From positions 1 through 21,170 of the forward strand of contig JACMLD010000440.1 of the NCBI GenBank assembly GCA_014379785.1: DNA of 21,170 nucleotides, written 5' to 3'. Positions 6,421-13,571 of the stretch are shown one piece after another; the stretch's first letter is position 1, and each line of letters opens with the position of its first letter. The DNA is from Chitinophagaceae bacterium. GTDB taxonomy: Bacteria > Bacteroidota > Bacteroidia > Chitinophagales > Chitinophagaceae. A model generated the notes under the pieces. It saw only the letters and a program-made list of their open reading frames with translations. It had not been told where the DNA came from and did not search any database. A program made the translations under genes and the position numbers.

Positions 6421-7620
6421 ATGCACGGACTAAACCCAACAGACATATCTAAATTTTTCGTAGCAGGGATTAATTACAAAAAGTCTGATGCCGATATCAG
6501 AGGGCATTTTGCGATCAACCAGGAGCATTATGAAAAAATACTTTCATCTGCTCATGGGTTTGGACTTCACGAACTTTTTATTCTCTCCACCTGCAACCGC
6601 ACCGAAATATATGGTTTTGCGGAAGATGTCACCCATCTCATGCAGTTGCTGTGCACACAAACCGAAGGTTCTTACAATACTTTTGTTTCTCTTTCCTATA
6701 CATATGAAGGGGTCAATGCGGCAAGGCATCTCTTCAACGTAGCTGCCGGCCTCGATTCTCAGATCCTCGGAGACTATGAAATCGTGGGTCAGATCAGGCA
6801 CGCGGTAAAATTTTCAGCCCAACATGGATTTATCGGTGTTTACCTGCAAAGAATGGTTGACCAGGTAATGCAGTCATCCAAAGAAATCAAGAACCAAACT
6901 GCGTTGAGTGGCGGCACTGTTTCGGTTTCATTTGCAGCGGTTCAGTACATCCGCGAGAAAGTAGCCCGCGTCTCCGATAAGAAAATCCTTCTCGTCGGCG
7001 TTGGCAAAATTGGCCGCAACACCTGTAAAAACATGGTGGACTACCTCGGCACCCGCAATATTGTGCTGATCAACCGTACAGAAGAAAAGGCCATTGCGCT
7101 TGCAGCCGAACTTGGACTGAAATCAGCACCAATAGAGGCCCTGGCCGAAGAGATCACTGATGCGGACATGATTGTCGTGGCAACCAATGGTTCTGCTCCC
7201 ACCATCTTACAATCGCACGTCGAAAATTGCGGTGCAAAACTCATTATTGATTTGAGCATTCCCTACAATGTGGAAACATCCGTCCTCGGTTTGCCCGGTA
7301 TCACACTCGTAAATGTAGACGAGCTGTCAAAGCTCAAAGACCAGACCCTCCGCAAGCGCGAAGCCGAAGTGCCCAAAGCAATAGCCATCATCTCCTCACA
7401 TATAGAAAGTTTTCTCGACTGGCACCAGATGCGCCGGCACGTCCCGCTGTTGAAAGCTGTAAAGGTCAAGCTACAGGAAATGAATAGCTGTAACTTTGAG
7501 CCAAACGATAAAATACAGCGCGTCATTGACCAGATGGCGGGAAAAATGCGCCAGAAGGAACAGAAAGGCTGTTATTATATCGAAGCCATCAACGATTATA
7601 TGACCATCGCCGCAACTTAA
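6421..7620 (+). CDS. hemA: glutamyl-tRNA reductase
   Basis: HemA reduces glutamyl-tRNA(Glu) with NADPH to glutamate-1-semialdehyde, the first committed and usually rate-limiting step of the C5 heme pathway. The 399-residue protein shows the catalytic cysteine C58 in LSTCNRTEIY, the conserved SQILGDYEIVGQI (113-125), and the NADPH-binding loop VGVGKIGRN (192-200) preceded by SGGTVSVSFAAVQ. The C-terminal third is the helical dimerisation domain. A longer form could begin at TTG 6373, but the promoter's -7 box lies inside that extension, and typical HemA proteins begin just before the FxVxGINYK segment; hence ATG 6421. It is the first gene of a seven-gene operon and lies 3 nt before hemC. Its product is passed to HemL, encoded by the last gene. 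Confidence 0.97.
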   Translation: MHGLNPTDISKFFVAGINYKKSDADIRGHFAINQEHYEKILSSAHGFGLHELFILSTCNRTEIYGFAEDVTHLMQLLCTQTEGSYNTFVSLSYTYEGVNAARHLFNVAAGLDSQILGDYEIVGQIRHAVKFSAQHGFIGVYLQRMVDQVMQSSKEIKNQTALSGGTVSVSFAAVQYIREKVARVSDKKILLVGVGKIGRNTCKNMVDYLGTRNIVLINRTEEKAIALAAELGLKSAPIEALAEEITDADMIVVATNGSAPTILQSHVENCGAKLIIDLSIPYNVETSVLGLPGITLVNVDELSKLKDQTLRKREAEVPKAIAIISSHIESFLDWHQMRRHVPLLKAVKVKLQEMNSCNFEPNDKIQRVIDQMAGKMRQKEQKGCYYIEAINDYMTIAAT

Positions 7621-7623
7621 TTC

Positions 7624-8541
7624 ATGCAAAGAGTGATTAGAATTGGTACCAGGGAAAGCCAACTGGCCGTGTGGCAGGCAACTCTTGTGCAGGATCTCCT
7701 TGCCAGGCATGGTGCAGAGTCCCAACTCGTATATGTAAAAAGCGAAGGAGACATCGACCTTGTCACCCCACTTTACGAAATCGGAGTGCAGGGCATTTTT
7801 ACAAGGAGCCTCGACATTGCCCTTCTCAACAATTCCATCGATATCGCGGTGCATTCCATGAAGGATGTACCCACCCAGATGCCGGCAGGTATCACCAATG
7901 CGGCCGTTCTGGAAAGAGCATCCTATCTGGATATCCTTGTTTACAACGGGGAAAAATATTTTCTGGAAAATCCCGATTCGCAGGCGGTCATCGGCACCAG
8001 CAGCATACGCCGGCGGGCTCAATGGCTTCACGAATACCCCAATCATCATATCGAAAACCTGCGCGGAAATGTCAATACCAGGCTCAGAAAAACAGCTGAA
8101 AGCCACTGGAATGGGGCAATTTTTGCAGCAGCTGGCCTGGAAAGAATTCATCTCAGACCGGATAACTCCATCGACCTTGACTGGATGTTACCTGCCCCGG
8201 CGCAGGGAGCGATCGTAGTTGTGGCAAGAGCCTCGGATGAATTTTGCCGGGAAATTTGTCAAACTTTCAATCATCAGCCCACCGCTGTCTGCACACAAAT
8301 AGAAAGAGATTTTCTCAGGGCTCTCATGGGAGGCTGTTCCACTCCGATCAGCGCCCTTGCAAAAATGCAGGGAGATGAAATTTTATTCGAAGGAAATATT
8401 GTTTCTCCCGATGGTCTCGATAAAGCAGAGATAAAAAAATCAATCAGCCCGGATGACTATCAACGAGCAGGAGCTGTTCTCGCAAAGGAAATTCTCGAAA
8501 ACGGAGGAAGAAGAATCACTGAAAAATTACACAATGCCTGA
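7624..8541 (+). CDS. hemC: hydroxymethylbilane synthase (porphobilinogen deaminase)
   Basis: HemC joins four porphobilinogen molecules head to tail into hydroxymethylbilane, using a covalently bound dipyrromethane primer. The cofactor attaches to C238 in LMGGCSTPISA. The catalytic aspartate is D81 in VHSMKDVPT. The N-terminal IRIGTRESQLAVWQA, the central GTSSIRRRAQ (124-133) and LRGNVNTRL (146-154), and LPAPAQGAI (189-197) are all canonical; length 305 residues. The start is the first ATG, 3 nt after the hemA stop. The 3' end overlaps hemD by 8 nt, so the hydroxymethylbilane producer and consumer are made together; this is expected because the product cyclises spontaneously to the wrong isomer without HemD. 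Confidence 0.97.
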   Translation: MQRVIRIGTRESQLAVWQATLVQDLLARHGAESQLVYVKSEGDIDLVTPLYEIGVQGIFTRSLDIALLNNSIDIAVHSMKDVPTQMPAGITNAAVLERASYLDILVYNGEKYFLENPDSQAVIGTSSIRRRAQWLHEYPNHHIENLRGNVNTRLRKTAESHWNGAIFAAAGLERIHLRPDNSIDLDWMLPAPAQGAIVVVARASDEFCREICQTFNHQPTAVCTQIERDFLRALMGGCSTPISALAKMQGDEILFEGNIVSPDGLDKAEIKKSISPDDYQRAGAVLAKEILENGGRRITEKLHNA

Positions 8542-9232
8542 TAGTTCCGTCACCATATTGTGTACCAGGCCAGTTGACGACAGTTTTGTGGAGGCAGCAG
8601 CAGAAGTAGGGATAGACCTGCAGATACTTTCTTTTATAGATACTGAACCCGTGCTGACCATCGAAACCCAGCAGGAAATTGAACATGCGCTCACCTTATC
8701 GACCGCCGTTGTTTTTACCAGCATGAATGCGGTGGAGGCAGTCGCTACTTTAGTCGACGGTGAACAACCCGACTGGATGGTGTATTGCATGGGCAATACC
8801 ACAAAAAAGCTGGCAGAAAAATATTTCGGCAAGGATGCTGTCGCAGCAACCGGTGAAGACGCTTCAGATCTGGCCGACTCCATTATCGCCGACGATATTG
8901 GCTCAGTAGTGTTTTTCTGTGGCGATGTAAGGAGAAACGAGCTGCCGGACAAACTGGAGGCGGAAGAAATAGAAGTCACAGAAATCGTGGTTTATGAAAC
9001 TATTTTTACTCCACATAAAATCAAAATACCTCTTAATGGACTTATTTTTTTTAGTCCAACCGCGGTAAAAAGTTTTTTTTCGGTGAATAAGGTCGCGGAA
9101 AACACCATCATTTTCGCGATCGGCAAAACAACTGCATCAGAGGTCTCAAAATTCTGCAAAAACAAAATCATCATAGCCGCTGCGCCGGCAAAGGATCAGC
9201 TGGTAGAAGAGGCCATTACCTATTTTTCATAG
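8534..9232 (+). CDS. hemD: uroporphyrinogen-III synthase
   Basis: HemD closes hydroxymethylbilane to uroporphyrinogen III while inverting ring D. The family is very divergent, but this 232-residue protein has the expected two-domain pattern and recognisable segments: VVFTSMNAVEAV (about 57-68), VVFFCGDVRRNELPDKL (about 125-141), VVYET and FFSPTAVKSFF (about 173-183). The ATG at 8534 lies inside the end of hemC (8-nt overlap). A longer frame to 8453 exists, but it would only re-read hemC codons and the protein would not align better. Two runs of eight T occur at 9045-9052 and 9073-9080, in a stretch coding for Ile-Phe-Phe and Ser-Phe-Phe-Ser. Context between hemC and hemE makes the assignment secure. 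Confidence 0.93.
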   Translation: MPDSSVTILCTRPVDDSFVEAAAEVGIDLQILSFIDTEPVLTIETQQEIEHALTLSTAVVFTSMNAVEAVATLVDGEQPDWMVYCMGNTTKKLAEKYFGKDAVAATGEDASDLADSIIADDIGSVVFFCGDVRRNELPDKLEAEEIEVTEIVVYETIFTPHKIKIPLNGLIFFSPTAVKSFFSVNKVAENTIIFAIGKTTASEVSKFCKNKIIIAAAPAKDQLVEEAITYFS

Positions 9233-9246
9233 AAAGAAATCATTGA

Positions 9247-10281
9247 ATGAGTTTACTAAAAAACGATTTGTTGTTAAGAACATTGCGCGGAGAGAAGACG
9301 GAGCGGGTACCCGTATGGATGATGCGACAGGCAGGAAGATACCTTCCCGAATATCTTGTCATACGCGAGAAATATGGATTTTTCGAAAGATGTCAGACAC
9401 CCGAACTGGCCTGCGCCATTACGATTCAGCCGGTAGACATTGTGGGAGTGGATGCTGCCATTCTTTTTTCAGATATTCTTGTAGTGCCGCAGGCGATGGG
9501 TCTCGAAGTTCAGCTGATAGAGTCAAAAGGACCCTTTCTGCCGGATCCCATAAAGACAGCTGCAGACATGAGCCGGGTGATCGTGCCAGATGTGGAAGAA
9601 ACACTGGGATATGTTTTTGACGCAATAAAAATGATAAAAAGGGAATTGGATGGCAGGGTTCCGCTGATCGGTTTTGCCGGTGCGCCGTGGACCTTGCTAT
9701 GTTATATGGTTCAGGGAAAAGGTTCCAAAACATTTGACGAGGCAAAAGCTTTCTGCTATCAACAGCCTGTTGTTGCCCACCAGCTGCTGCAGATGATTAC
9801 CGATACCACCATCTCTTATCTCAGAAAACAGGCGGAAGCAGGTGCAGATGTGGTGCAGGTTTTCGATAGCTGGGGAGGCTTACTCGGACCGGAAGATTTT
9901 GAGAACCTGTCTTTGAAATATATCCGGCAGATTGTGACCGCTTTAAAAGATATCGTGCCGGTTATAGTTTTTGCAAAAGGTGCCTGGCAGTCGATCCCGG
10001 AAATGGCGGCTACCGGCGCTCATGGGCTGGGAATTGACTGGTGTATCCGCCCGGAGACTGCGAGGCGCATGGCAGGGGAAAACATGGTGCTGCAGGGAAA
10101 TTTTGATCCTGCAAAATTGTTATCGCCGATTCCGGTCATAGAAAAAGAAGTGACGGCGATGCTGGATGCCTTTGGCGGCCATCGTCATATTGCCAATCTT
10201 GGACATGGCATATTGCCCAATGTGCCGGTGGCACATGCCAAAGCTTTTGTGGATACCGTAAAAAACTGGAGACCCCGCTAG
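9247..10281 (+). CDS. hemE: uroporphyrinogen decarboxylase
   Basis: HemE removes four carboxyl groups from uroporphyrinogen III to give coproporphyrinogen III, without a cofactor. The 344-residue protein begins with the signature PVWMMRQAGRYLPEY (22-36), whose arginines bind substrate carboxylates. Next come the catalytic aspartate D76 in ILFSDILVVPQ, GFAGAPWTLLCYM (142-154) and VQVFDSWGGLLGP in the middle, and LGHGILPNVP near the C-terminus. All are standard for a TIM-barrel URO-D. It starts 14 nt after hemD and ends 1 nt before hemF. Uroporphyrinogen III is also the branch point to siroheme and cobalamin; no genes for those branches are in the window. Confidence 0.97.
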   Translation: MSLLKNDLLLRTLRGEKTERVPVWMMRQAGRYLPEYLVIREKYGFFERCQTPELACAITIQPVDIVGVDAAILFSDILVVPQAMGLEVQLIESKGPFLPDPIKTAADMSRVIVPDVEETLGYVFDAIKMIKRELDGRVPLIGFAGAPWTLLCYMVQGKGSKTFDEAKAFCYQQPVVAHQLLQMITDTTISYLRKQAEAGADVVQVFDSWGGLLGPEDFENLSLKYIRQIVTALKDIVPVIVFAKGAWQSIPEMAATGAHGLGIDWCIRPETARRMAGENMVLQGNFDPAKLLSPIPVIEKEVTAMLDAFGGHRHIANLGHGILPNVPVAHAKAFVDTVKNWRPR

Positions 10282-10282
10282 C

Positions 10283-11203
10283 ATGGAGCAGATAAAAGAC
10301 GAATGGATAAAACTTGTGAGAGACCTGCAGAATGAGATTTGCCAGGCGCTCGAATCCCGGGACGGCAAGGCCGTTTTTGAGGAGGAAGAATGGGAGCGTA
10401 AGGAAGGTGGTGGCGGCATCACGAGAGTAATAGCCAATGGCAATGTATTCGAAAAAGGGGGTGTCAATACTTCGGTTGTACATGGCAAAGTAAACGATGG
10501 CATGCGCAACCAGCTGAAGATCGATGGAGAAAACTGGTTCGCGGCCGGCATCAGTGTGGTGATACATCCGGTTAATCCTTATGTGCCTACCATTCACTGC
10601 AACTACCGGATGTTTGAACTGTATAACGGTGATGGTCACCTGACGGACCGCTGGTTTGGTGGTGGTACTGACCTCACCCCATGTTATTTGTTTCCTGAAG
10701 ACGCCATTGCTTTTCACAGGTTGTACAAGGTCACGCTGGATGCATTTGACCAGTCATTTTTTGATCAATTCAAGAAAAGTTGCGACGATTATTTCGTAAA
10801 CACCCATCGCAACAATGAAAGAAGGGGTATCGGCGGAATATTTTATGATTATAAGAGACCGGACAAGGATCGTCATGCCGTCTTCTGGATGGATCTGGCA
10901 AAAGCGTGTGGCAAAGGTTTCATCGCCTCCTATATTCCCATTGTAGACAAAAGAAAGGATATTGCATACGGAGAAAAAGAGAAGTACTGGCAGGAGATAA
11001 GGCGTGGGCGATATGTGGAATTCAACCTCGTGCATGATCGCGGCACTTTATTTGGACTGAAGACAAATGGCAGAATCGAGAGTATTCTCATGAGTCTGCC
11101 GCCGACCGTTCGGTTCGAATACAACCAATCTCCCGTGCCGGGTTCGGAAGAAGAAGAACTACTGAAAGTCTGCCTCGCGCCTGTTGACTGGGCCAATTTA
11201 TAA
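10283..11203 (+). CDS. hemF: oxygen-dependent coproporphyrinogen-III oxidase
   Basis: HemF oxidatively decarboxylates two propionates of coproporphyrinogen III, giving protoporphyrinogen IX with O2 as oxidant. The 306-residue length and the sequence are canonical: VIHPVNPYVPTIHCNYRMF (93-111), DRWFGGGTDLTPCYLF (122-137), RGIGGIFYDY (181-190) and GRYVEFNLVHDRGT. The four conserved histidines are present (H95, H105, H145, H175), at almost the same positions as in E. coli HemF. The gene begins 1 nt after hemE and is followed by hemB after 15 nt. No oxygen-independent HemN is in the window, so this cluster on its own supports heme synthesis only with oxygen. Its product goes to HemJ, made from the divergent operon. 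Confidence 0.97.
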   Translation: MEQIKDEWIKLVRDLQNEICQALESRDGKAVFEEEEWERKEGGGGITRVIANGNVFEKGGVNTSVVHGKVNDGMRNQLKIDGENWFAAGISVVIHPVNPYVPTIHCNYRMFELYNGDGHLTDRWFGGGTDLTPCYLFPEDAIAFHRLYKVTLDAFDQSFFDQFKKSCDDYFVNTHRNNERRGIGGIFYDYKRPDKDRHAVFWMDLAKACGKGFIASYIPIVDKRKDIAYGEKEKYWQEIRRGRYVEFNLVHDRGTLFGLKTNGRIESILMSLPPTVRFEYNQSPVPGSEEEELLKVCLAPVDWANL

Positions 11204-11218
11204 TTTCAATTTGTAATT

Positions 11219-12196
11219 ATGCATTTATACCGGAGAAACCGGATTCTGAGAAAAAATCCAGCCTTAAGAAGTATGGTTGCTGAAACCAGGCTCGGTCCCG
11301 ATGATTTTATCGTGCCATTGTTTGTTGTGGAAGGAAGCCAGGTAAAGGAAGAAATCGCTTCTATGCCCGGGTACTACAGGATCAGTCTTGATTTTTTAAA
11401 GGCGGAAGTAAAGGAACTCTGGTCAATGGGTTTGAAATCCGTACTGATTTTTGTCAAATGCAAAGATGAGCTGAAAGATAACAGAGGCACTGAAGCCATT
11501 AATCGGGATGGTCTGATGCAAAGAGCAATCAGAGAAGTGAAAAATGCCTGTCCGGATATGGTTGTGATGAGCGATGTGGCACTCGATCCCTATTCCTCAT
11601 TTGGGCACGATGGCATTGTAAAAGACAACCAGATATTGAATGACCCCACGGTAGATGTACTTGCAGCGATGAGCGTGAGTCATGCCGAGGCAGGGGTGGA
11701 CTTTGTAGCGCCGAGTGATATGATGGATGGAAGGGTGCGGGTGATTCGCCGCACGCTGGAAGAAAACAATCTCTCAGATGTAGGCATCATGAGTTATTCG
11801 GCAAAATATGCTTCCTGTTTTTATGGACCGTTTCGGGAAGCATTGGACAGCGCACCGGGGTTTGGCGATAAGAAAACGTATCAGATGGATTTTTCCAACA
11901 GACTGGAAGCTATCAAAGAGACCCTGATGGACATTGAAGAGGGTGCTGACATTGTGATGGTGAAACCTGCGCTTTCTTATTTGGATATTATCCGGGAGGT
12001 GAAGAATGCCGTGCAGGTGCCGGTGAGTGCGTATAATATCAGTGGCGAGTATGCGATGATAAAGGCTGCTGCAAAAATGGGCTGGCTGGACGAGGATAAG
12101 GCGATCATTGAGACGCTGACATCTATAAAAAGGGCAGGTGCGGACCTGATAGCCACTTATTTTGCAAAAGATGCTGTGAGGCTGATTGGACAATAA
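11219..12196 (+). CDS. hemB: delta-aminolevulinic acid dehydratase (porphobilinogen synthase), cysteine-free metal site
   Basis: HemB condenses two aminolevulinate molecules to porphobilinogen. The 325-residue protein has both Schiff-base lysines, K196 in SYSAKYASCFYGPF and K249 in VMVKPALSYLD. The metal-binding segment reads DVALDPYSSFGHDG (119-132): the three cysteines of zinc enzymes (DxCLCxYxxHGHCG) are replaced by Ala121, Asp123 and Asp131. That is the pattern of Mg2+-responsive, zinc-independent enzymes such as that of Pseudomonas aeruginosa. In pathway order it acts second, but it lies sixth in the operon. The upstream gap of 15 nt holds TCAATTTG (11206-11213), one mismatch from a -7 box, so a minor internal promoter is possible but unproven. 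Confidence 0.97.
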   Translation: MHLYRRNRILRKNPALRSMVAETRLGPDDFIVPLFVVEGSQVKEEIASMPGYYRISLDFLKAEVKELWSMGLKSVLIFVKCKDELKDNRGTEAINRDGLMQRAIREVKNACPDMVVMSDVALDPYSSFGHDGIVKDNQILNDPTVDVLAAMSVSHAEAGVDFVAPSDMMDGRVRVIRRTLEENNLSDVGIMSYSAKYASCFYGPFREALDSAPGFGDKKTYQMDFSNRLEAIKETLMDIEEGADIVMVKPALSYLDIIREVKNAVQVPVSAYNISGEYAMIKAAAKMGWLDEDKAIIETLTSIKRAGADLIATYFAKDAVRLIGQ

Positions 12197-12206
12197 ATTG
12201 ACTTTT

Positions 12207-13490
12207 ATGACAACGAAAAGAGAAAGAAGCAGTTCACTTTTCCAGAGGGCACAAAAGACCATTCCGGGTGGGGTCAATTCTCCCGTCCGCGCCTTCAGAA
12301 GTGTCGGTGGCGAACCTGTATTTATGAAGAAGGCCAGCGGCACGTATCTCTATGATGTGGATGGCAACAGGTATATAGATTATATCGCGTCATGGGGACC
12401 AATGATCCTGGGACATGCATATGCGCCGGTGGTTGAGGCCATTCAGGAGTATGCGGCTTATTCAACTTCTTTTGGCACACCGACAGAGTTGGAGATTGAT
12501 ATGGCAGAATTGATTTGCAGTATGGTGCCGAATGTGGATCTGATCAGGATGGTGAGCAGCGGTACGGAAGCTTGTATGAGTGCGCTCAGGCTGGCGCGTG
12601 GGTATACCGGCAAAAATAAACTCATAAAATTTGAAGGCAATTATCATGGTCATGCCGATGCTTTTCTTGTAAAAGCGGGGAGTGGACTTGCTACACTAAA
12701 TATCCAAACCGTTCCGGGTGTTACTGCCGGTGCGGCGATGGATACACTGACCTGTGCTTACAATGATATTGCTGCGGTAAAAAAGATTGTAGCGGCTCAC
12801 AAAGGCGATGTGGCGGCGATTATCGTAGAGCCTGTTGCGGGAAATATGGGTTGCATACTTCCCGCGCCGGGATTTCTGGAGTCGCTTAGGGAAATCTGTA
12901 CTGAAGAGGGCATTGTATTGATTTTTGATGAGGTGATGACCGGTTTCAGACTGGCAGCCGGTGGGGCGCAGGAGTATCTGAAAGTCAATGCTGATCTTGT
13001 AACTTATGGCAAAGTAATAGGAGCCGGCATGCCCGTGGGTGCTTTTGGCGGCAGGCGCGAGATCATGGAGCATATTGCTCCCCTGGGGAATGTTTACCAG
13101 GCAGGCACCCTGAGCGGTAACCCAATCGCCATGATCGCAGGGTACACATTATTGAAAGAATTGAAAGCCAAACCATCTATATATGAATCGCTGGCGGCAA
13201 AGACGGCCTATCTGAAGACCGGACTTGAAAAAGCGATTGCGGACTGGCAGGAACCTTTTGTAATCAACCAGGTAGGTTCCATGATAAGTGTGCATTTCAG
13301 CAAGGAGCCAGTGGTTGATTTTGCGACAGCTTCTGCCGCAAACAATGGGCGTTTCAGCCGTTTTTTTCATTCAATGCTTGACCGCGGAATCTACCTTCCT
13401 CCCTCTGCTTTCGAGTCTTGGTTTCTGAATGACGCGATCAGTTATGAGGATTTGGATGAAACTATTAGAAAATGTGGAGAATGTGGATGA
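12207..13490 (+). CDS. hemL: glutamate-1-semialdehyde 2,1-aminomutase, C-terminus altered by a repeat
   Basis: HemL isomerises glutamate-1-semialdehyde to 5-aminolevulinate with pyridoxal phosphate. The 427-residue protein has PGGVNSPVRAF (20-30), NYHGHADAFLVKAGSG (145-160), the cofactor-binding D241 in FDEVMTGFRL, the Schiff-base lysine K269 in TYGKVIGAGMPVGAFGG, and VYQAGTLSGNPIAM (296-309). The ATG at 12207 gives the family's normal N-terminus; a TTG 21 nt upstream overlaps hemB. The last residues, RKCGECG, are encoded by the first units of an AATGTG repeat. Related enzymes continue here with a short helical tail, so the original end appears to have been replaced without breaking the fold. 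It is the last gene of the operon; its reaction directly follows that of HemA, encoded by the first. Confidence 0.96.
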   Translation: MTTKRERSSSLFQRAQKTIPGGVNSPVRAFRSVGGEPVFMKKASGTYLYDVDGNRYIDYIASWGPMILGHAYAPVVEAIQEYAAYSTSFGTPTELEIDMAELICSMVPNVDLIRMVSSGTEACMSALRLARGYTGKNKLIKFEGNYHGHADAFLVKAGSGLATLNIQTVPGVTAGAAMDTLTCAYNDIAAVKKIVAAHKGDVAAIIVEPVAGNMGCILPAPGFLESLREICTEEGIVLIFDEVMTGFRLAAGGAQEYLKVNADLVTYGKVIGAGMPVGAFGGRREIMEHIAPLGNVYQAGTLSGNPIAMIAGYTLLKELKAKPSIYESLAAKTAYLKTGLEKAIADWQEPFVINQVGSMISVHFSKEPVVDFATASAANNGRFSRFFHSMLDRGIYLPPSAFESWFLNDAISYEDLDETIRKCGECG

Positions 13491-13566
13491 ATGTGAAGAA
13501 TGTGGTGAGTTCAGGTATTCCTCACATTCCTCCACATTGCGCGCAGCGCCCACATTTTCCCACATT
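13471..13566. repeat. large AATGTG/CACATT palindrome between hemL and araC-type gene
   Basis: The left arm has AATGTG units starting at 13471, 13480, 13490 and 13499. The right arm has CACATT units starting at 13523, 13533, 13551 and 13561. The two arms form an imperfect inverted repeat centred near 13518, able to fold into a long hairpin on either strand. The hemL stop (13488-13490) lies inside the left arm, and the stop of the convergent regulator (13572-13574) follows the right arm by 5 nt. A one-armed copy lies after serS. The hairpin may serve as a bidirectional terminator; a GCGCGCAGCGC patch (13540-13549) interrupts the right arm. Confidence 0.8.
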
Positions 13567-13571
13567 CCTTA

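Noticed and set aside
7471..8151. 226-codon minus-strand frame across hemA/hemC
   Set aside because: It is antisense to two genes with all catalytic motifs intact.
13471..13566. CRISPR-like array
   Set aside because: Units of 6 bp at 9-10 bp spacing have no unique spacers, and no cas genes are present; it is a palindrome.
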